Shown here: positions 1 to 8,487 of the stretch, piece by piece
Numbering within the stretch: position 1 is the stretch's first letter
How the letters are laid out: each line of letters opens with the position of its first letter
Assembly: GCF_000010305.1 (NCBI RefSeq)
Contig: NC_012489.1
Coordinates: 682,001 to 746,000 of the forward strand
DNA length: 64,000 bases
Direction: 5' to 3'
From: Gemmatimonas aurantiaca T-27
GTDB lineage: Bacteria > Gemmatimonadota > Gemmatimonadetes > Gemmatimonadales > Gemmatimonadaceae
Made by a program: the position numbers and the translations under genes
The notes under the pieces: generated by a model
Seen by the model: the letters and a program-made list of their open reading frames with translations, nothing else
Told to the model about the DNA's origin: nothing
The model's database searches: none

Positions 1-1167
1 GATGCGTACCTCGGTGAACTGCGATTGCGTGAGCAGACGCTCAACAGCACCATCGAACAAAGCAGCAAGGACCTCAAAGGCATTCCGTCGCGCACCATCG
101 AAGAGCAGCGGCTCAAGCGACAGGTGGAAGTGGCGGCTCGTGTCTATGAGAGCCTCAATATGAAGGCGGCTGAGGCTAAGCTTGCCGAAGCCTCTACCAT
201 CCCCGACGTCAGTATCCTCGACGCGGCCGTTCCTCCGCTGTCTCCCACGCGGAACACGGCCCCGATGATCATCCTCGGCGCGGTTGGTGCCGCGCTGGCG
301 CTCGGTCTTCTGCTCGCCATTGTGCTCGATCAGCTCGACAAGCGCTTCCGGTATCCCGAGCAGGCCACCGACGATCTTGGGTTGTTCGTGTTGGGTGTGG
401 TGCCGGTGATCGGAGGAAAGGGTCGTCGTAACGCAGATCAGGCCGCGCAGGTGGTCGAATCATTCCGCACCATTCGGATGAATGTGCGGTATGCGGCCGA
501 TCCGACCCGTCCGCTGACGATGACCATCACCAGCCCGGGGCCGAATGATGGCAAGAGTCTCATCTCATCCAACCTGGCATTGAGCTTCGCTGAGTCGGGG
601 CTGCGTACCTTGCTCATCGATGGTGATATCCGACGTGGTGAGCTGGCCAAGACCTTCAAGATTCATTCGCGGCCTGGTTTGGTGGAATATCTGGAAGGAA
701 GCGCGCTGCTGGCGGAGGTGCTGAATCCGATCGCATCGCATGCAAACCTCACCATCATGCCGGCTGGTGTGCGCCGGAAGCGCGCGCCGGAGTTGTTGGC
801 TACGCCGAGGCTGACGCAGTTGATCAGCCAGATGGCCGGCGAATACGACGTCGTGGTGGTCGACTCTCCGCCATTGGGCGCGGGATACGACGCGTTCGCT
901 TTGGCCACGGCCACCGGGAACATGGCGCTGGTGATGCGCGCTGGCGTGACCGATCGCAAGATGGCAGAGGCGAAGATGGCTACGGTGGACACACTGCCGA
1001 TTCGTGTCATGGGCGCCATTCTCAACGGAATCAAGATGACGGGTGCATACCAGTACTACTCGTACTATCAGGACTACGCGGCTGAAGATGAGCAGCCGGA
1101 GCGACTGTCCGCAGGATCGGGGAGTTCCCGTCCAGTTGCACTGTCTGGAGGGGTGAGCGATGCGTAA
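1..1167 (+). CDS. Wzc-like polysaccharide biosynthesis tyrosine autokinase, 5' end cut off
   Basis: The reading frame is open from base 1, so this is the C-terminal 388 residues of a longer protein. The visible part starts in the periplasmic coiled coil of a Wzz chain-length domain. A membrane segment follows (APMIILGAVGAALALGLLLA), then a cytoplasmic BY-kinase domain with a Walker A variant (SPGPNDGKS), Walker A' (LLIDGDIRRG) and Walker B (VVVVDSPP). The C-terminus carries a tyrosine cluster (YQYYSYYQDY), the usual autophosphorylation site. Known BY-kinases control polymerisation and export of capsule or exopolysaccharide. The next gene starts inside this one (8-bp overlap), so the two are translated together. 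Function by family is firm; the polymer is unknown. Confidence 0.93.
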   Translation, partial: DAYLGELRLREQTLNSTIEQSSKDLKGIPSRTIEEQRLKRQVEVAARVYESLNMKAAEAKLAEASTIPDVSILDAAVPPLSPTRNTAPMIILGAVGAALALGLLLAIVLDQLDKRFRYPEQATDDLGLFVLGVVPVIGGKGRRNADQAAQVVESFRTIRMNVRYAADPTRPLTMTITSPGPNDGKSLISSNLALSFAESGLRTLLIDGDIRRGELAKTFKIHSRPGLVEYLEGSALLAEVLNPIASHANLTIMPAGVRRKRAPELLATPRLTQLISQMAGEYDVVVVDSPPLGAGYDAFALATATGNMALVMRAGVTDRKMAEAKMATVDTLPIRVMGAILNGIKMTGAYQYYSYYQDYAAEDEQPERLSAGSGSSRPVALSGGVSDA

Positions 1168-1993
1168 GGGGCGCTCTGCCGTACGTATGCGTCGCCTGGT
1201 GACCACCACGGCCGCAAGCGCGGCCTTGCTGGTTGGAATTCTGCCGGCTGTCGCTGAGGCTCAATCGCCTGTGGCTGGTGTGGGAAGCCTGCAGCGCGCC
1301 ACGCGTGCCGATTTGGCCGCCCGGGTGGCGCAGCTCGAGCAGCAGGTGTCGGGCGGCTCGTTGAAGGGCAAGGATGCTGACCAGGCGAAGAGAGACATTG
1401 CTGCCATCCAGGGGCGGCTCTCCGCTGGTGACTTTCAGGTCGGTGACCGCTTCGTGATTACGGCTCGTATGGATTCGATCCGAGCGGATACGGCGTCGGT
1501 GCGGGATAGCCTGAAGGTCAGCGTGCTCAATTTGCCAGATCTGTCGATCGCGGGCGTGCTGCGCTCGGAGCTTGATGAGCGCCTCAACGCGCATGTCGCT
1601 CGCTACGTGCGCAATGTGACCATCCGAACCAATGTGCTCACGCGTGTGGCGGTCCTGGGTGCGGTGCGCACGCCCGGATTCTACTATGCCTCGCCTGATC
1701 GTCCGGTAAGCGACATGGTGATGCTGGCGGGTGGCCCGGCGCCTCAGGCGAATCTGGATCAGTTCGAGGTGTACCGCGCGCGTACGCGCCTGCTGGGCAC
1801 GAAGGAGTCCCGCAATGCCGTCCGTGGCGGTACGACACTCGAGCAACTGGATATCCGTTCTGGCGACGAGTTCCGGATCCCCCAGAAGCGGAAGATCAAC
1901 TGGCAGATGGTCCTGCAACTGTTCCTTATTCTGAGCTCCCTGTTGTTCGCGCTCGTCAACTTCCTGCGGTGGTATTACGACCGACAGGAATGA
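1160..1993 (+). CDS. Polysaccharide export / SLBB-domain protein with C-terminal membrane anchor
   Basis: A 277-residue protein with an N-terminal signal peptide ending near AEAQ. A coiled-coil-like stretch (about 40-75) precedes a Poly_export-like part (GDRFVITA...LSIAGVLRSEL) and an SLBB-like part (VAVLGAVRTPGFYYASPDRPV, GDEFRIP). A C-terminal membrane helix (MVLQLFLILSSLLFALVNFL) is followed by a short charged tail. Wza-type proteins move polysaccharide through the outer membrane. The C-terminal helix after the SLBB domain differs from the classical lipoprotein Wza, and I see no lipobox. It overlaps the upstream kinase gene, which supports a joint role in exopolysaccharide export. The exact topology is inferred. 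Confidence 0.8.
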   Translation: MRKGRSAVRMRRLVTTTAASAALLVGILPAVAEAQSPVAGVGSLQRATRADLAARVAQLEQQVSGGSLKGKDADQAKRDIAAIQGRLSAGDFQVGDRFVITARMDSIRADTASVRDSLKVSVLNLPDLSIAGVLRSELDERLNAHVARYVRNVTIRTNVLTRVAVLGAVRTPGFYYASPDRPVSDMVMLAGGPAPQANLDQFEVYRARTRLLGTKESRNAVRGGTTLEQLDIRSGDEFRIPQKRKINWQMVLQLFLILSSLLFALVNFLRWYYDRQE

Positions 1994-2014
1994 GGATGCT
2001 GAACTGAGTATCAA

Positions 2015-2056
2015 CGGAAAGGGGCACTTGCCAGAGATGGCGAGTGCCCCTTTCCG
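2015..2056 (+). terminator. Hairpin terminator after the export gene
   Basis: Two 19-base arms (2015-2033 and 2038-2056) pair with one G-T exception around a GAGA loop. It lies 21 bases after the export-gene stop. No strong T run follows, so termination by this hairpin is likely but not certain. Confidence 0.7.
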
Positions 2057-2140
2057 TTGGCTTCTGATGGCGTGTCTTTACCGAAGGTGATGAACCAAGG
2101 CCACCAGTGGTGTGGTGCCGTTGCTTCCGTTGTAGTGCCT

Positions 2141-2187
2141 ACAAATGAAGAAGGCCCCCGCAGTTCGCGGGGGCCTTCTTCATTTGT
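2141..2187 (-). terminator. Perfect 21-bp stem terminator of the thioester PEP-CTERM gene
   Basis: Arms 2141-2161 and 2167-2187 are perfectly complementary with a 5-base loop. The core is GGCCCCCGC-type with an A/T-rich outer part, which gives U-rich RNA on the 3' side in either direction. It starts 18 bases after the minus-strand stop at 2205 and also faces the plus-strand export gene, so it can insulate both. Confidence 0.85.
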
Positions 2188-2204
2188 CCGCCAACAGGCC
2201 GTTA

Positions 2205-2828
2205 TCAGACCTGGCGACGACGACGCTGCGCGACGAGGAGACCGGCGAGGCCGGCGGCCATCAGGGCGTAGGTCGACGGCTCCGGCGTCACGACCGAGCC
2301 GGGCGGAACCTGGACCAGGAACGTCTGGTTCTGGCCGTTGTACAGCACGCGATAGTTGCTGAAGTCACCACCAGGAGCAGGCGTGTTGTTGCCGCCGGCC
2401 GAGATCGCCCAAATCGTGTTCTGAATCGCGCCGTTGCTGGCGTTGGTGCCCGGGTTCGACGGACCAACCGCGTACGTCGACGACAGGAACGCGATGTGGT
2501 TCAGATTGTCCAGCGTCAGGTTGGCAGGCGCCCACGGGGTCGCCGTGCTAGCCGGGCCAGCCAGGAACTGCGCGAACGTGTACATCGTGTAGTTGTACGG
2601 CGCGGCCTGAGCCGGGTTGAACTGACGGGTCTGGTCGATGCAATAGATGATCGCATCGGCCAGGGTGTAACCGCCGCCGATATCACCGTACCACGCACCG
2701 CCGGTGTTGTTCGTGTGAACGGCCGTGCCCTGATTGAAAGCCACCGTAACCGCGGTCTGCGCCGAGGCCTGGGTGGCCATGACCCCTGCGGTTACTGCCG
2801 CAAGCATCACAGTCTTAAGGAACCGCAT
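2205..2828 (-). CDS. PEP-CTERM surface protein with thioester-domain (TED) signature
   Basis: A 207-residue secreted protein. The start at 2828 is set by a GGAG ribosome-binding site 7 bases upstream and a clean signal peptide (cleavage near ASA-Q, residue 23); an in-frame extension to 2951 lacks both. The C-terminus is a PEP-CTERM sorting tail (TPEPSTYALM, hydrophobic stretch, RRRRQV), the substrate type of exosortases. The middle holds YCI at residues 62-64 and IQNTIW at 135-140. These match the two halves of the thioester-domain signature ([YFL]-C-hydrophobic; hydrophobic-Q-x-x-hydrophobic-W), in which Cys and Gln form an internal thioester in Gram-positive adhesins. The PEP-CTERM call is firm; the thioester is an inference from the motif pair (Cys63-Gln136). 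Confidence 0.88.
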   Translation of the reverse strand: MRFLKTVMLAAVTAGVMATQASAQTAVTVAFNQGTAVHTNNTGGAWYGDIGGGYTLADAIIYCIDQTRQFNPAQAAPYNYTMYTFAQFLAGPASTATPWAPANLTLDNLNHIAFLSSTYAVGPSNPGTNASNGAIQNTIWAISAGGNNTPAPGGDFSNYRVLYNGQNQTFLVQVPPGSVVTPEPSTYALMAAGLAGLLVAQRRRRQV

Positions 2829-3057
2829 GGTCTGTCTCCGTTGTGAGGTGTGAGTGCCGGCGATCCCAGCAGCGGGCTTCCGGAACTTATTGCGCGATGG
2901 TGCTTCGCGACACACCCAACAACAGCAAAGGCCATGCCGGGATTTTCTCACAGGTTTTTGTGCCGGTTAGATCACCGTCGGCCCAATGGCCTACTTGTAA
3001 GTGTATGATCCGCAACACTATGCAATTTTTTCTCAAAGGCGGATTCCCTAAAACAGT

Positions 3058-3091
3058 CCGGGCCGGGATCCTTTGGAGGACCCCGGCCCGG
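3058..3091 (-). terminator. Terminator of the giant metalloprotease lipoprotein gene
   Basis: Arms 3058-3071 and 3078-3091 (14 bases, one mismatch) form a GC-rich hairpin. On the minus strand it is followed by ACTGTTTTA, a T-rich tail. It begins 32 bases beyond the stop at 3124. Confidence 0.82.
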
Positions 3092-3123
3092 TTCAGCGAC
3101 GCAACGGATGTGGCGTGAGCGCG

Positions 3124-6100
3124 TCAGTCGCGCTCGACTACGCTCCGTGTTCCGTCTGAAAACACGATCTCCACCGACCGTCCATCGGCCCGGAATTCGT
3201 CGCCGGAACGCCGCAGAAAGCTCAAAACTTCGCCGGTGTTGCGGTCACGCACCATGCCCATCCGGAAGGTGCTCTGATTCCAGTTCACCCGGCGGCGTCC
3301 GCTCCCGATGCTCTCCATCCGGGACAGTGTGCGGGCGTCCGAAAGCTGCTGGCCACTGGAGTCCCGAACCGCCGCCAGCGCGCTCCGGGCACTGCGCTGA
3401 GCCGCCAGCACCATCGGCGACCGGGTCGACCGCACCACGATACGTACCACCCGCTCCCGCTGGGCCTCGCTCAACGGCACCACGACGGCGAACTGCTGGT
3501 CACCTGCCGCATGGTCAATGGATTCCATCGCAAAGCTGTGGCTGGCGACCAGGCTGCCATACTCATCATAGAGATCGGCCTCATGTGTAGCGGAGGACGA
3601 TTCCGGCGTGCCACGTGCCGACACCGCAAAGGCCGGTTCGAGCGTCACGACACCGTTCTCGGAGCGGCCCCAGATGAGCATGCCTTCCGAAGTGGCCGCG
3701 CTGATCACTCGGCCTGCCGTGCCGCGCCACTGCGCCACTCGGCTCCAGGTCCAGTCGCTGACCCACTGCGAGGAGCAGTAGCCCATCACGTCGGTGACCG
3801 TCGGGGCGACCAGGGTATTGGTCTTCGCGTTCCAGCCCCAGGCCCCAATGACACCACCCGCATAGGGATAGGCCGCCGAGCCGCTCACGCCGCAGGGGGC
3901 ATGGCCCAGACCGAAGTTGTGGCCAATCTCGTGGGCAAAGATGCGCTGATACGTCGACGCTTCGTCCCAGCCTACCGCGGCCTTGCCCGGCTGGTTTCCA
4001 AAACCTGCGGAGCCGGAGGAGTAGTTGGTCTTGACCACACCGTAGTAGTGCGCAGTCATGTTGCCATCGAGCGCCCGCAATACGTTGATCTCGTTCAGGA
4101 CCGTGAGCCACGCGCCGTTGCCGTTGTTCGATTGCAGCGCCGGCGCGTTGGAGACAAATGTCGCGCGGACCGAGGCCTGCACGTCGCGCACGGGGTGGAT
4201 GAGCTTCACCATTTCCAGCCAGCTGGCCTTGTTCGACTCCGAGACGTTGCCGGTCAGGCCCGCCACGGTCACCGGCACGAACTTGACCTCGAGGACTGCC
4301 GGATTGACGGTGGTCACCGCCTTCAGCGTGCCACCGCGCGGCCAGGTGTTGTCGGTGCGATCGCTCTCGCCCAGTGCGTTGTTCGGGTCGACATCGGCCA
4401 ACACCTGCATGCCCGCGCGCACGTTGGCGGCGGGGATGACCACATTCCAGCTCGCCGACATCGTGCCTTCACTGATGGTCGTCGGGACCGCCGAAGCCGT
4501 CGCCGGAATGGTCACCGTCGACACCAGCGAGCCGTTGGCGTAGATGCGGAGTCGCACATCCGGGCGCACGGTGTTGGTGGCCGCCGCCTTCACGAACACA
4601 CGGGCCAGGGCCTCACGACCAATGACAATGGGTGCGGTGCCTTCCCAATTCTGCGTGGCCTGCGTGACGTACACGTTCTCGATCGAGAGGTTGGTGACGT
4701 TGCCACCACCACCACCGCCGCTTTCCGGCTGGTTCTCGGGACGACTGCCCTGTGCCGCGTAGGTGAAGCTGGTCGTTGCCGTGCCACCCGCCGACACGGT
4801 GGCCGCGGCGGACGTGGTCGACGGGGCGTACGTGGTGCCGTTCACCGTGACGCTTGCGGCGGTCACCGTGTAGTTGCCCGGGGCCAGCGAATCCACGGTG
4901 CGCGCGCCCGTCACCGAGCGCGATGCCGTACCGGAGAGGGTGAACACCGGCGCGGCGCCTGTCGGCAAACCACTGGCGTTGATCGTCAGGCGACCAATCT
5001 GCGCGGCGTACACCACCGAGGCGGCCTGCGCGACCGCGGAAGCGGTCACCGTGAGCGCGCGTGAGGTGGGCGTGGGATTGTACGTGATGCCACCCGATGT
5101 CACGGCCGCGGCGGTGACGGTATAGCTGCCCGGCACGAGGCTGGTGAGGGTCAGCGTGCCAAGAAGCGCGCGGGTGAAGCTGCTCGGACCCGTGACCGTC
5201 ACGTTGGCGTTCACACCGGCCGGCAGACCCGTGGCCGAGACGGCGATACCACCGCTCGAGAGCGCAAAGGCCACCGGGAACTCCAGTGTATCACCAGCCA
5301 GGACCGTCTGATCATACGACGCCGGCGAGGGACTGTAGTTGTTGCCACCGCTCGAGAGCACCGAGGCGGCGAGACGCCAGCGACCGGCCGCCGCGGCCGA
5401 AATCGTGGTGGTCGCCGTGACCGTGGTGGTGGCACCGGTCGGTGAGGTGAGCGTGATGGACGGCGTGCTGCCGCCCGGCACGCCGGTGACCGGCACGGAG
5501 ACCACGGCCGGCAATGCGGCGTAGGCGACGGTCTGTGAGCTGGTGCCGCCCGTCGTGATCGTCACCGCACGCGACAACGGCGTGGCGGCGTAGGTTCCCG
5601 CCGCAGTACGGACATTGCGCACGGTCAGCGTGTAGCTGCCGGCCGCGAGTCCGCTGATGGTGCTGGTGGCCGTGAAAGCGCGTGAGTAGCTGTTCGGTCC
5701 CGTGAGCGTCATGTCGCCCACGGCGCCGGTCGGAAGGCCGGACACGGTCAGGGCCAGAGAGCCGGACTGCGACGCGTAGGTCACGGCCGCCGCCTGGGCC
5801 ACCAGAGAGGCAGAGACGGTCACCTGACGTGTCGCCGGCGACGGCGTATAGGACGTACCGCTGACGACCACCGATGCGGCAGAGACGGTGTAGGTGCCCG
5901 GCGCGAGATTCGTGACGGTTTCGGTGGCCGAAACGCTACGCGAGTAGCTGTTGGGGCCCGTGATCGTGACGGCCGCATTGTTGCCCACGGGCAGACCACC
6001 CACCGAGACGGCAATGGCGCCCGTGCTCAGGCTGTAGGTGACGGGCATCTCGAGCGTATCACCTGCCAGGACGGTCTTGTCGTACGAAGCCGGCGAGGCG

Positions 6101-8253
6101 GCGTACCCATGGCCACCCGACTGCACCGCGTTGGCCGTCACACGCCAGCGACCGGTGGCCGCGCTGTTGTTGCTGTATGCGGTGGTGAGCTGCGACGTGA
6201 CGCCACTCGGCGAGATCAGCGCGAAGCTGGGATTCGTGCCCGCTGGCAGCCCTGCAACTGGCACCACCACGCTGGCGGGCAGGGCGGCATACGCCACCGT
6301 CTGCGATGCCGTGGCATTGGCCGTGACCGTGACCGACCGCGTAGCCTGTGCGGCGGCATACGTGCCCAGGGCCGTACGCACAGTGCCGACCGTGAGTGTA
6401 TAGGTGCCCGGCGGCACCGAGCCGATCGTACCACCCGCAGAAAGTGTTTCGGAGTAGCCGTTGGGGCCCGTCAACGTGAGGTCCGCCGCAGCGCCCGCCG
6501 GAAGCCCCGTGACCGTCAGCGCGACCGAACCACTCTGTGATGCATAGGTCACCGACGCGGCCTGCGCGACCAGTGACGCCGACACCGTGACCGTACGGCT
6601 GGCCGGTGAGGGCAGGTAGGTGAGGCCACCCGCCGACACGCTTGGCGCGGCGATGGTGTAGTTGCCTGGCGTGAGGCCAGTGAGCGTCGTGGTTGTCTGC
6701 AACTGGCGGCTGAAGCCATTCGGGCCTGTGACCGTCACGGTGCCCGTGACACCTGCCGGTAGGCCGCCGATGGTGACGGCGATGGCGCCCGTGGAGAGCG
6801 CGTAGCTGACCGGGAACTCCAGGGTGTCACCGGCCAACACGGTCTGGTCGTAGCTGGCGGGGCTGGGGGCATAGGTGAAGCCACCCACCACCACTGCCGA
6901 GGCGGTGAGACGCCAGCGGCCGGCCGCTGCGTTGCTGATGACCGTCGAGCTGGTGTGGCTCGTGGTCGCGCCCGATGGAGCGGTCAGCGATACCGAGGCA
7001 TTGGTACCGGCAGGCAATCCTGACACGGGCAGTTGAACGACGGCCGGCAGCGCCGCGTAGCTGACCGCCGCAGACGCAGACTGCGCCGACAGCACGTTGA
7101 GTACCTGCGAGGCCGGCGATCCATTGTACGTGCCGGCGGCACCACGAACCCGGGCTGCCGTCACCGTATAGGAACCCGGCGTCAGGCCGGCAATCGCGCT
7201 GGTCGCCGTGATGACGCGGCTGTAGTTGTTGGGACCGGTGATCGTCACCTGACCAGCCTGACCAGCCGGCAGTCCAGACAGATTCACGGCCAGCGATCCT
7301 GTCGGCGCTGCCGTGGCGGCGTACGAGATCGTGGCGCCCGCGGCGACCGCGGAGGTGGTGACCTGCACCGAAGTGGTGCTGGGCGTGGGCGCATACGAAA
7401 TGCCGCCCGGTGTTACCGGAGCGGCTGTGACCTGATAGGTCCCGACATCCAGATCGGTGAGCGTCGTTGTGCCGGTCAGTGACCGGGTGAAGCCATTGGG
7501 GCCGGAGACCGTCACGTTGCCGTTGGTGCCGGCCGGCAACCCCAGGACTGCCACGGCCAGACTGCCGGTGGACACCTGATACCGCACCGCGATGCGCACC
7601 GCCTCACGCGCACGCACACTGCGCATCTGCGTGGCAGGTGTGGGCAGGTACATCTTGCCGCCCACCACCACGGGCTCCGCGTTCACGAACCAGTCACCGA
7701 GTTCGGCGTTGTTCAGCGAATCGGTGCGCACAATGGCAAAGCTATTGTTGCCAGGGCCGACCGCGTTGACGTTGGCGTTTGCGCCAGCGGGGAGACCGGC
7801 GACATCGATGATCAGCAGCGCGCGGCGCAACAACAGATCGAACACAATGATGATCGATTGCGGTCGTCCGGTGTTCTCGATGGCGATCGTCTGATCGGAC
7901 ACCGCAGGCTGCCAGGTGCCCTCGGCGCCTGTCACTGACGCCGCAGAAACAGAGTATTGTCCGGGTGTCAGCCCACGCAGGGTATCACCCACCTCCACGC
8001 TGCGAACAAAACCATTGGGCCCTCGAACGACAGCACCACCGGTACTTCCGGCGGGGAGGCCACGTGCATCCACGATAAGTTGTCCGGATGCGCCTGGGGT
8101 CGTGGGCTCCGCAGTGTCCCGGTCATGACCGGGACCAGCGGGATTCTCGGTGCATGCGCCTAGTAGGAGAGCAGCAGCGACCGTCAGGGTACGGACGGCG
8201 GCCAGAGCAGCATCGCTACGGGCGCGCGAACGGAGAAAAGAGAGCGTTGTCAT
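3124..8253 (-). CDS. Giant lipoprotein: 13 Ig-like repeats, CARDB-like domain and metzincin protease
   Basis: About 1,709 residues. A lipoprotein signal peptide ends in LLLGAC (Cys about 34), so it is probably membrane-anchored and exposed. Thirteen tandem repeats of about 85 residues follow (core GLPAGxxxxVTVTGPNGY...LTPGxYTVTA), encoded by about 4750-8090. After a Gly run comes a CARDB-like domain (LSIENVYVTQATQ...). The zinc-protease domain has HEIGHNFGLGH at 1441-1451 and a Met-turn VMGYC (Met 1490), the metzincin signature. Repeats 3-13 follow an A-B-C order of three subtypes. The start is uncertain: ATG 8253 and ATG 8292 are both possible and neither has a clear ribosome-binding site; a TTG at 8388 is unlikely. 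Substrate unknown; a role in matrix or surface-protein processing is inferred from the neighbours. Confidence 0.9.
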   Translation of the reverse strand: MTTLSFLRSRARSDAALAAVRTLTVAAALLLGACTENPAGPGHDRDTAEPTTPGASGQLIVDARGLPAGSTGGAVVRGPNGFVRSVEVGDTLRGLTPGQYSVSAASVTGAEGTWQPAVSDQTIAIENTGRPQSIIIVFDLLLRRALLIIDVAGLPAGANANVNAVGPGNNSFAIVRTDSLNNAELGDWFVNAEPVVVGGKMYLPTPATQMRSVRAREAVRIAVRYQVSTGSLAVAVLGLPAGTNGNVTVSGPNGFTRSLTGTTTLTDLDVGTYQVTAAPVTPGGISYAPTPSTTSVQVTTSAVAAGATISYAATAAPTGSLAVNLSGLPAGQAGQVTITGPNNYSRVITATSAIAGLTPGSYTVTAARVRGAAGTYNGSPASQVLNVLSAQSASAAVSYAALPAVVQLPVSGLPAGTNASVSLTAPSGATTSHTSSTVISNAAAGRWRLTASAVVVGGFTYAPSPASYDQTVLAGDTLEFPVSYALSTGAIAVTIGGLPAGVTGTVTVTGPNGFSRQLQTTTTLTGLTPGNYTIAAPSVSAGGLTYLPSPASRTVTVSASLVAQAASVTYASQSGSVALTVTGLPAGAAADLTLTGPNGYSETLSAGGTIGSVPPGTYTLTVGTVRTALGTYAAAQATRSVTVTANATASQTVAYAALPASVVVPVAGLPAGTNPSFALISPSGVTSQLTTAYSNNSAATGRWRVTANAVQSGGHGYAASPASYDKTVLAGDTLEMPVTYSLSTGAIAVSVGGLPVGNNAAVTITGPNSYSRSVSATETVTNLAPGTYTVSAASVVVSGTSYTPSPATRQVTVSASLVAQAAAVTYASQSGSLALTVSGLPTGAVGDMTLTGPNSYSRAFTATSTISGLAAGSYTLTVRNVRTAAGTYAATPLSRAVTITTGGTSSQTVAYAALPAVVSVPVTGVPGGSTPSITLTSPTGATTTVTATTTISAAAAGRWRLAASVLSSGGNNYSPSPASYDQTVLAGDTLEFPVAFALSSGGIAVSATGLPAGVNANVTVTGPSSFTRALLGTLTLTSLVPGSYTVTAAAVTSGGITYNPTPTSRALTVTASAVAQAASVVYAAQIGRLTINASGLPTGAAPVFTLSGTASRSVTGARTVDSLAPGNYTVTAASVTVNGTTYAPSTTSAAATVSAGGTATTSFTYAAQGSRPENQPESGGGGGGNVTNLSIENVYVTQATQNWEGTAPIVIGREALARVFVKAAATNTVRPDVRLRIYANGSLVSTVTIPATASAVPTTISEGTMSASWNVVIPAANVRAGMQVLADVDPNNALGESDRTDNTWPRGGTLKAVTTVNPAVLEVKFVPVTVAGLTGNVSESNKASWLEMVKLIHPVRDVQASVRATFVSNAPALQSNNGNGAWLTVLNEINVLRALDGNMTAHYYGVVKTNYSSGSAGFGNQPGKAAVGWDEASTYQRIFAHEIGHNFGLGHAPCGVSGSAAYPYAGGVIGAWGWNAKTNTLVAPTVTDVMGYCSSQWVSDWTWSRVAQWRGTAGRVISAATSEGMLIWGRSENGVVTLEPAFAVSARGTPESSSATHEADLYDEYGSLVASHSFAMESIDHAAGDQQFAVVVPLSEAQRERVVRIVVRSTRSPMVLAAQRSARSALAAVRDSSGQQLSDARTLSRMESIGSGRRRVNWNQSTFRMGMVRDRNTGEVLSFLRRSGDEFRADGRSVEIVFSDGTRSVVERD
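4752..8090 (-). repeat. Thirteen coding repeats with a three-repeat higher-order period
   Basis: Units are about 255 bp each. Subtype C units (5, 8, 11) share GRWR and SPASYDQTVLAGDTLE. Subtype B units (4, 7, 10) share VRTALGTYA-like segments and end in AYAALP. Subtype A units (6, 9, 12) end in LVAQAASVTYASQ-like segments. The block therefore grew by copying three-domain units of about 760 bp. Units 1 and 2 are diverged. Confidence 0.85.
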
Positions 8254-8346
8254 GCCTGGCAGACGACTCACCACGGTCGAGGTTTTATTCATGTGCCGGC
8301 AATGTGACAGCCTTTGCCTTGGCTGGCTCGACCATATGTTAGACAC

Positions 8347-8384
8347 GTCACAGTGGGAGTTTGAAAAAGTTCCACCACTGTGAC
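8347..8384. promoter_or_regulatory. Inverted repeat in the divergent promoter region
   Basis: GTCACAGTGG (8347-8356) and CCACTGTGAC (8375-8384) are perfect 10-bp arms around an 18-base spacer. Further GTGACAG copies lie at about 8304 and 8418. It sits between the giant lipoprotein gene (minus) and the sugar dehydrogenase gene (plus), where a regulator of both could bind. It could also be an RNA hairpin. No regulator is identified. Confidence 0.5.
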
Positions 8385-8487
8385 GCAACGCACCAAATCG
8401 CGTGAAAACACCGCCGTGTGACAGTGCATTCCAGTATTCGTCACTTGGTTACGTTTGCCCGAACGCCTCACACTCATCCCATTCCTG

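Noticed and set aside
2829-2951. N-terminal extension of the thioester PEP-CTERM protein
   Set aside because: The extension encodes a Cys/Arg-rich stretch before a perfect signal peptide, and the internal ATG at 2828 has a good ribosome-binding site.
3511-5064. Open frame of 517 codons on the plus strand
   Set aside because: Antisense to the metzincin and repeat region; Arg/His-rich shadow without a start context.
4750-8090. Repeat array that might be taken for a CRISPR or satellite
   Set aside because: Units are about 255 bp, in frame and encode Ig-like domains; there are no short identical repeats with unique spacers.
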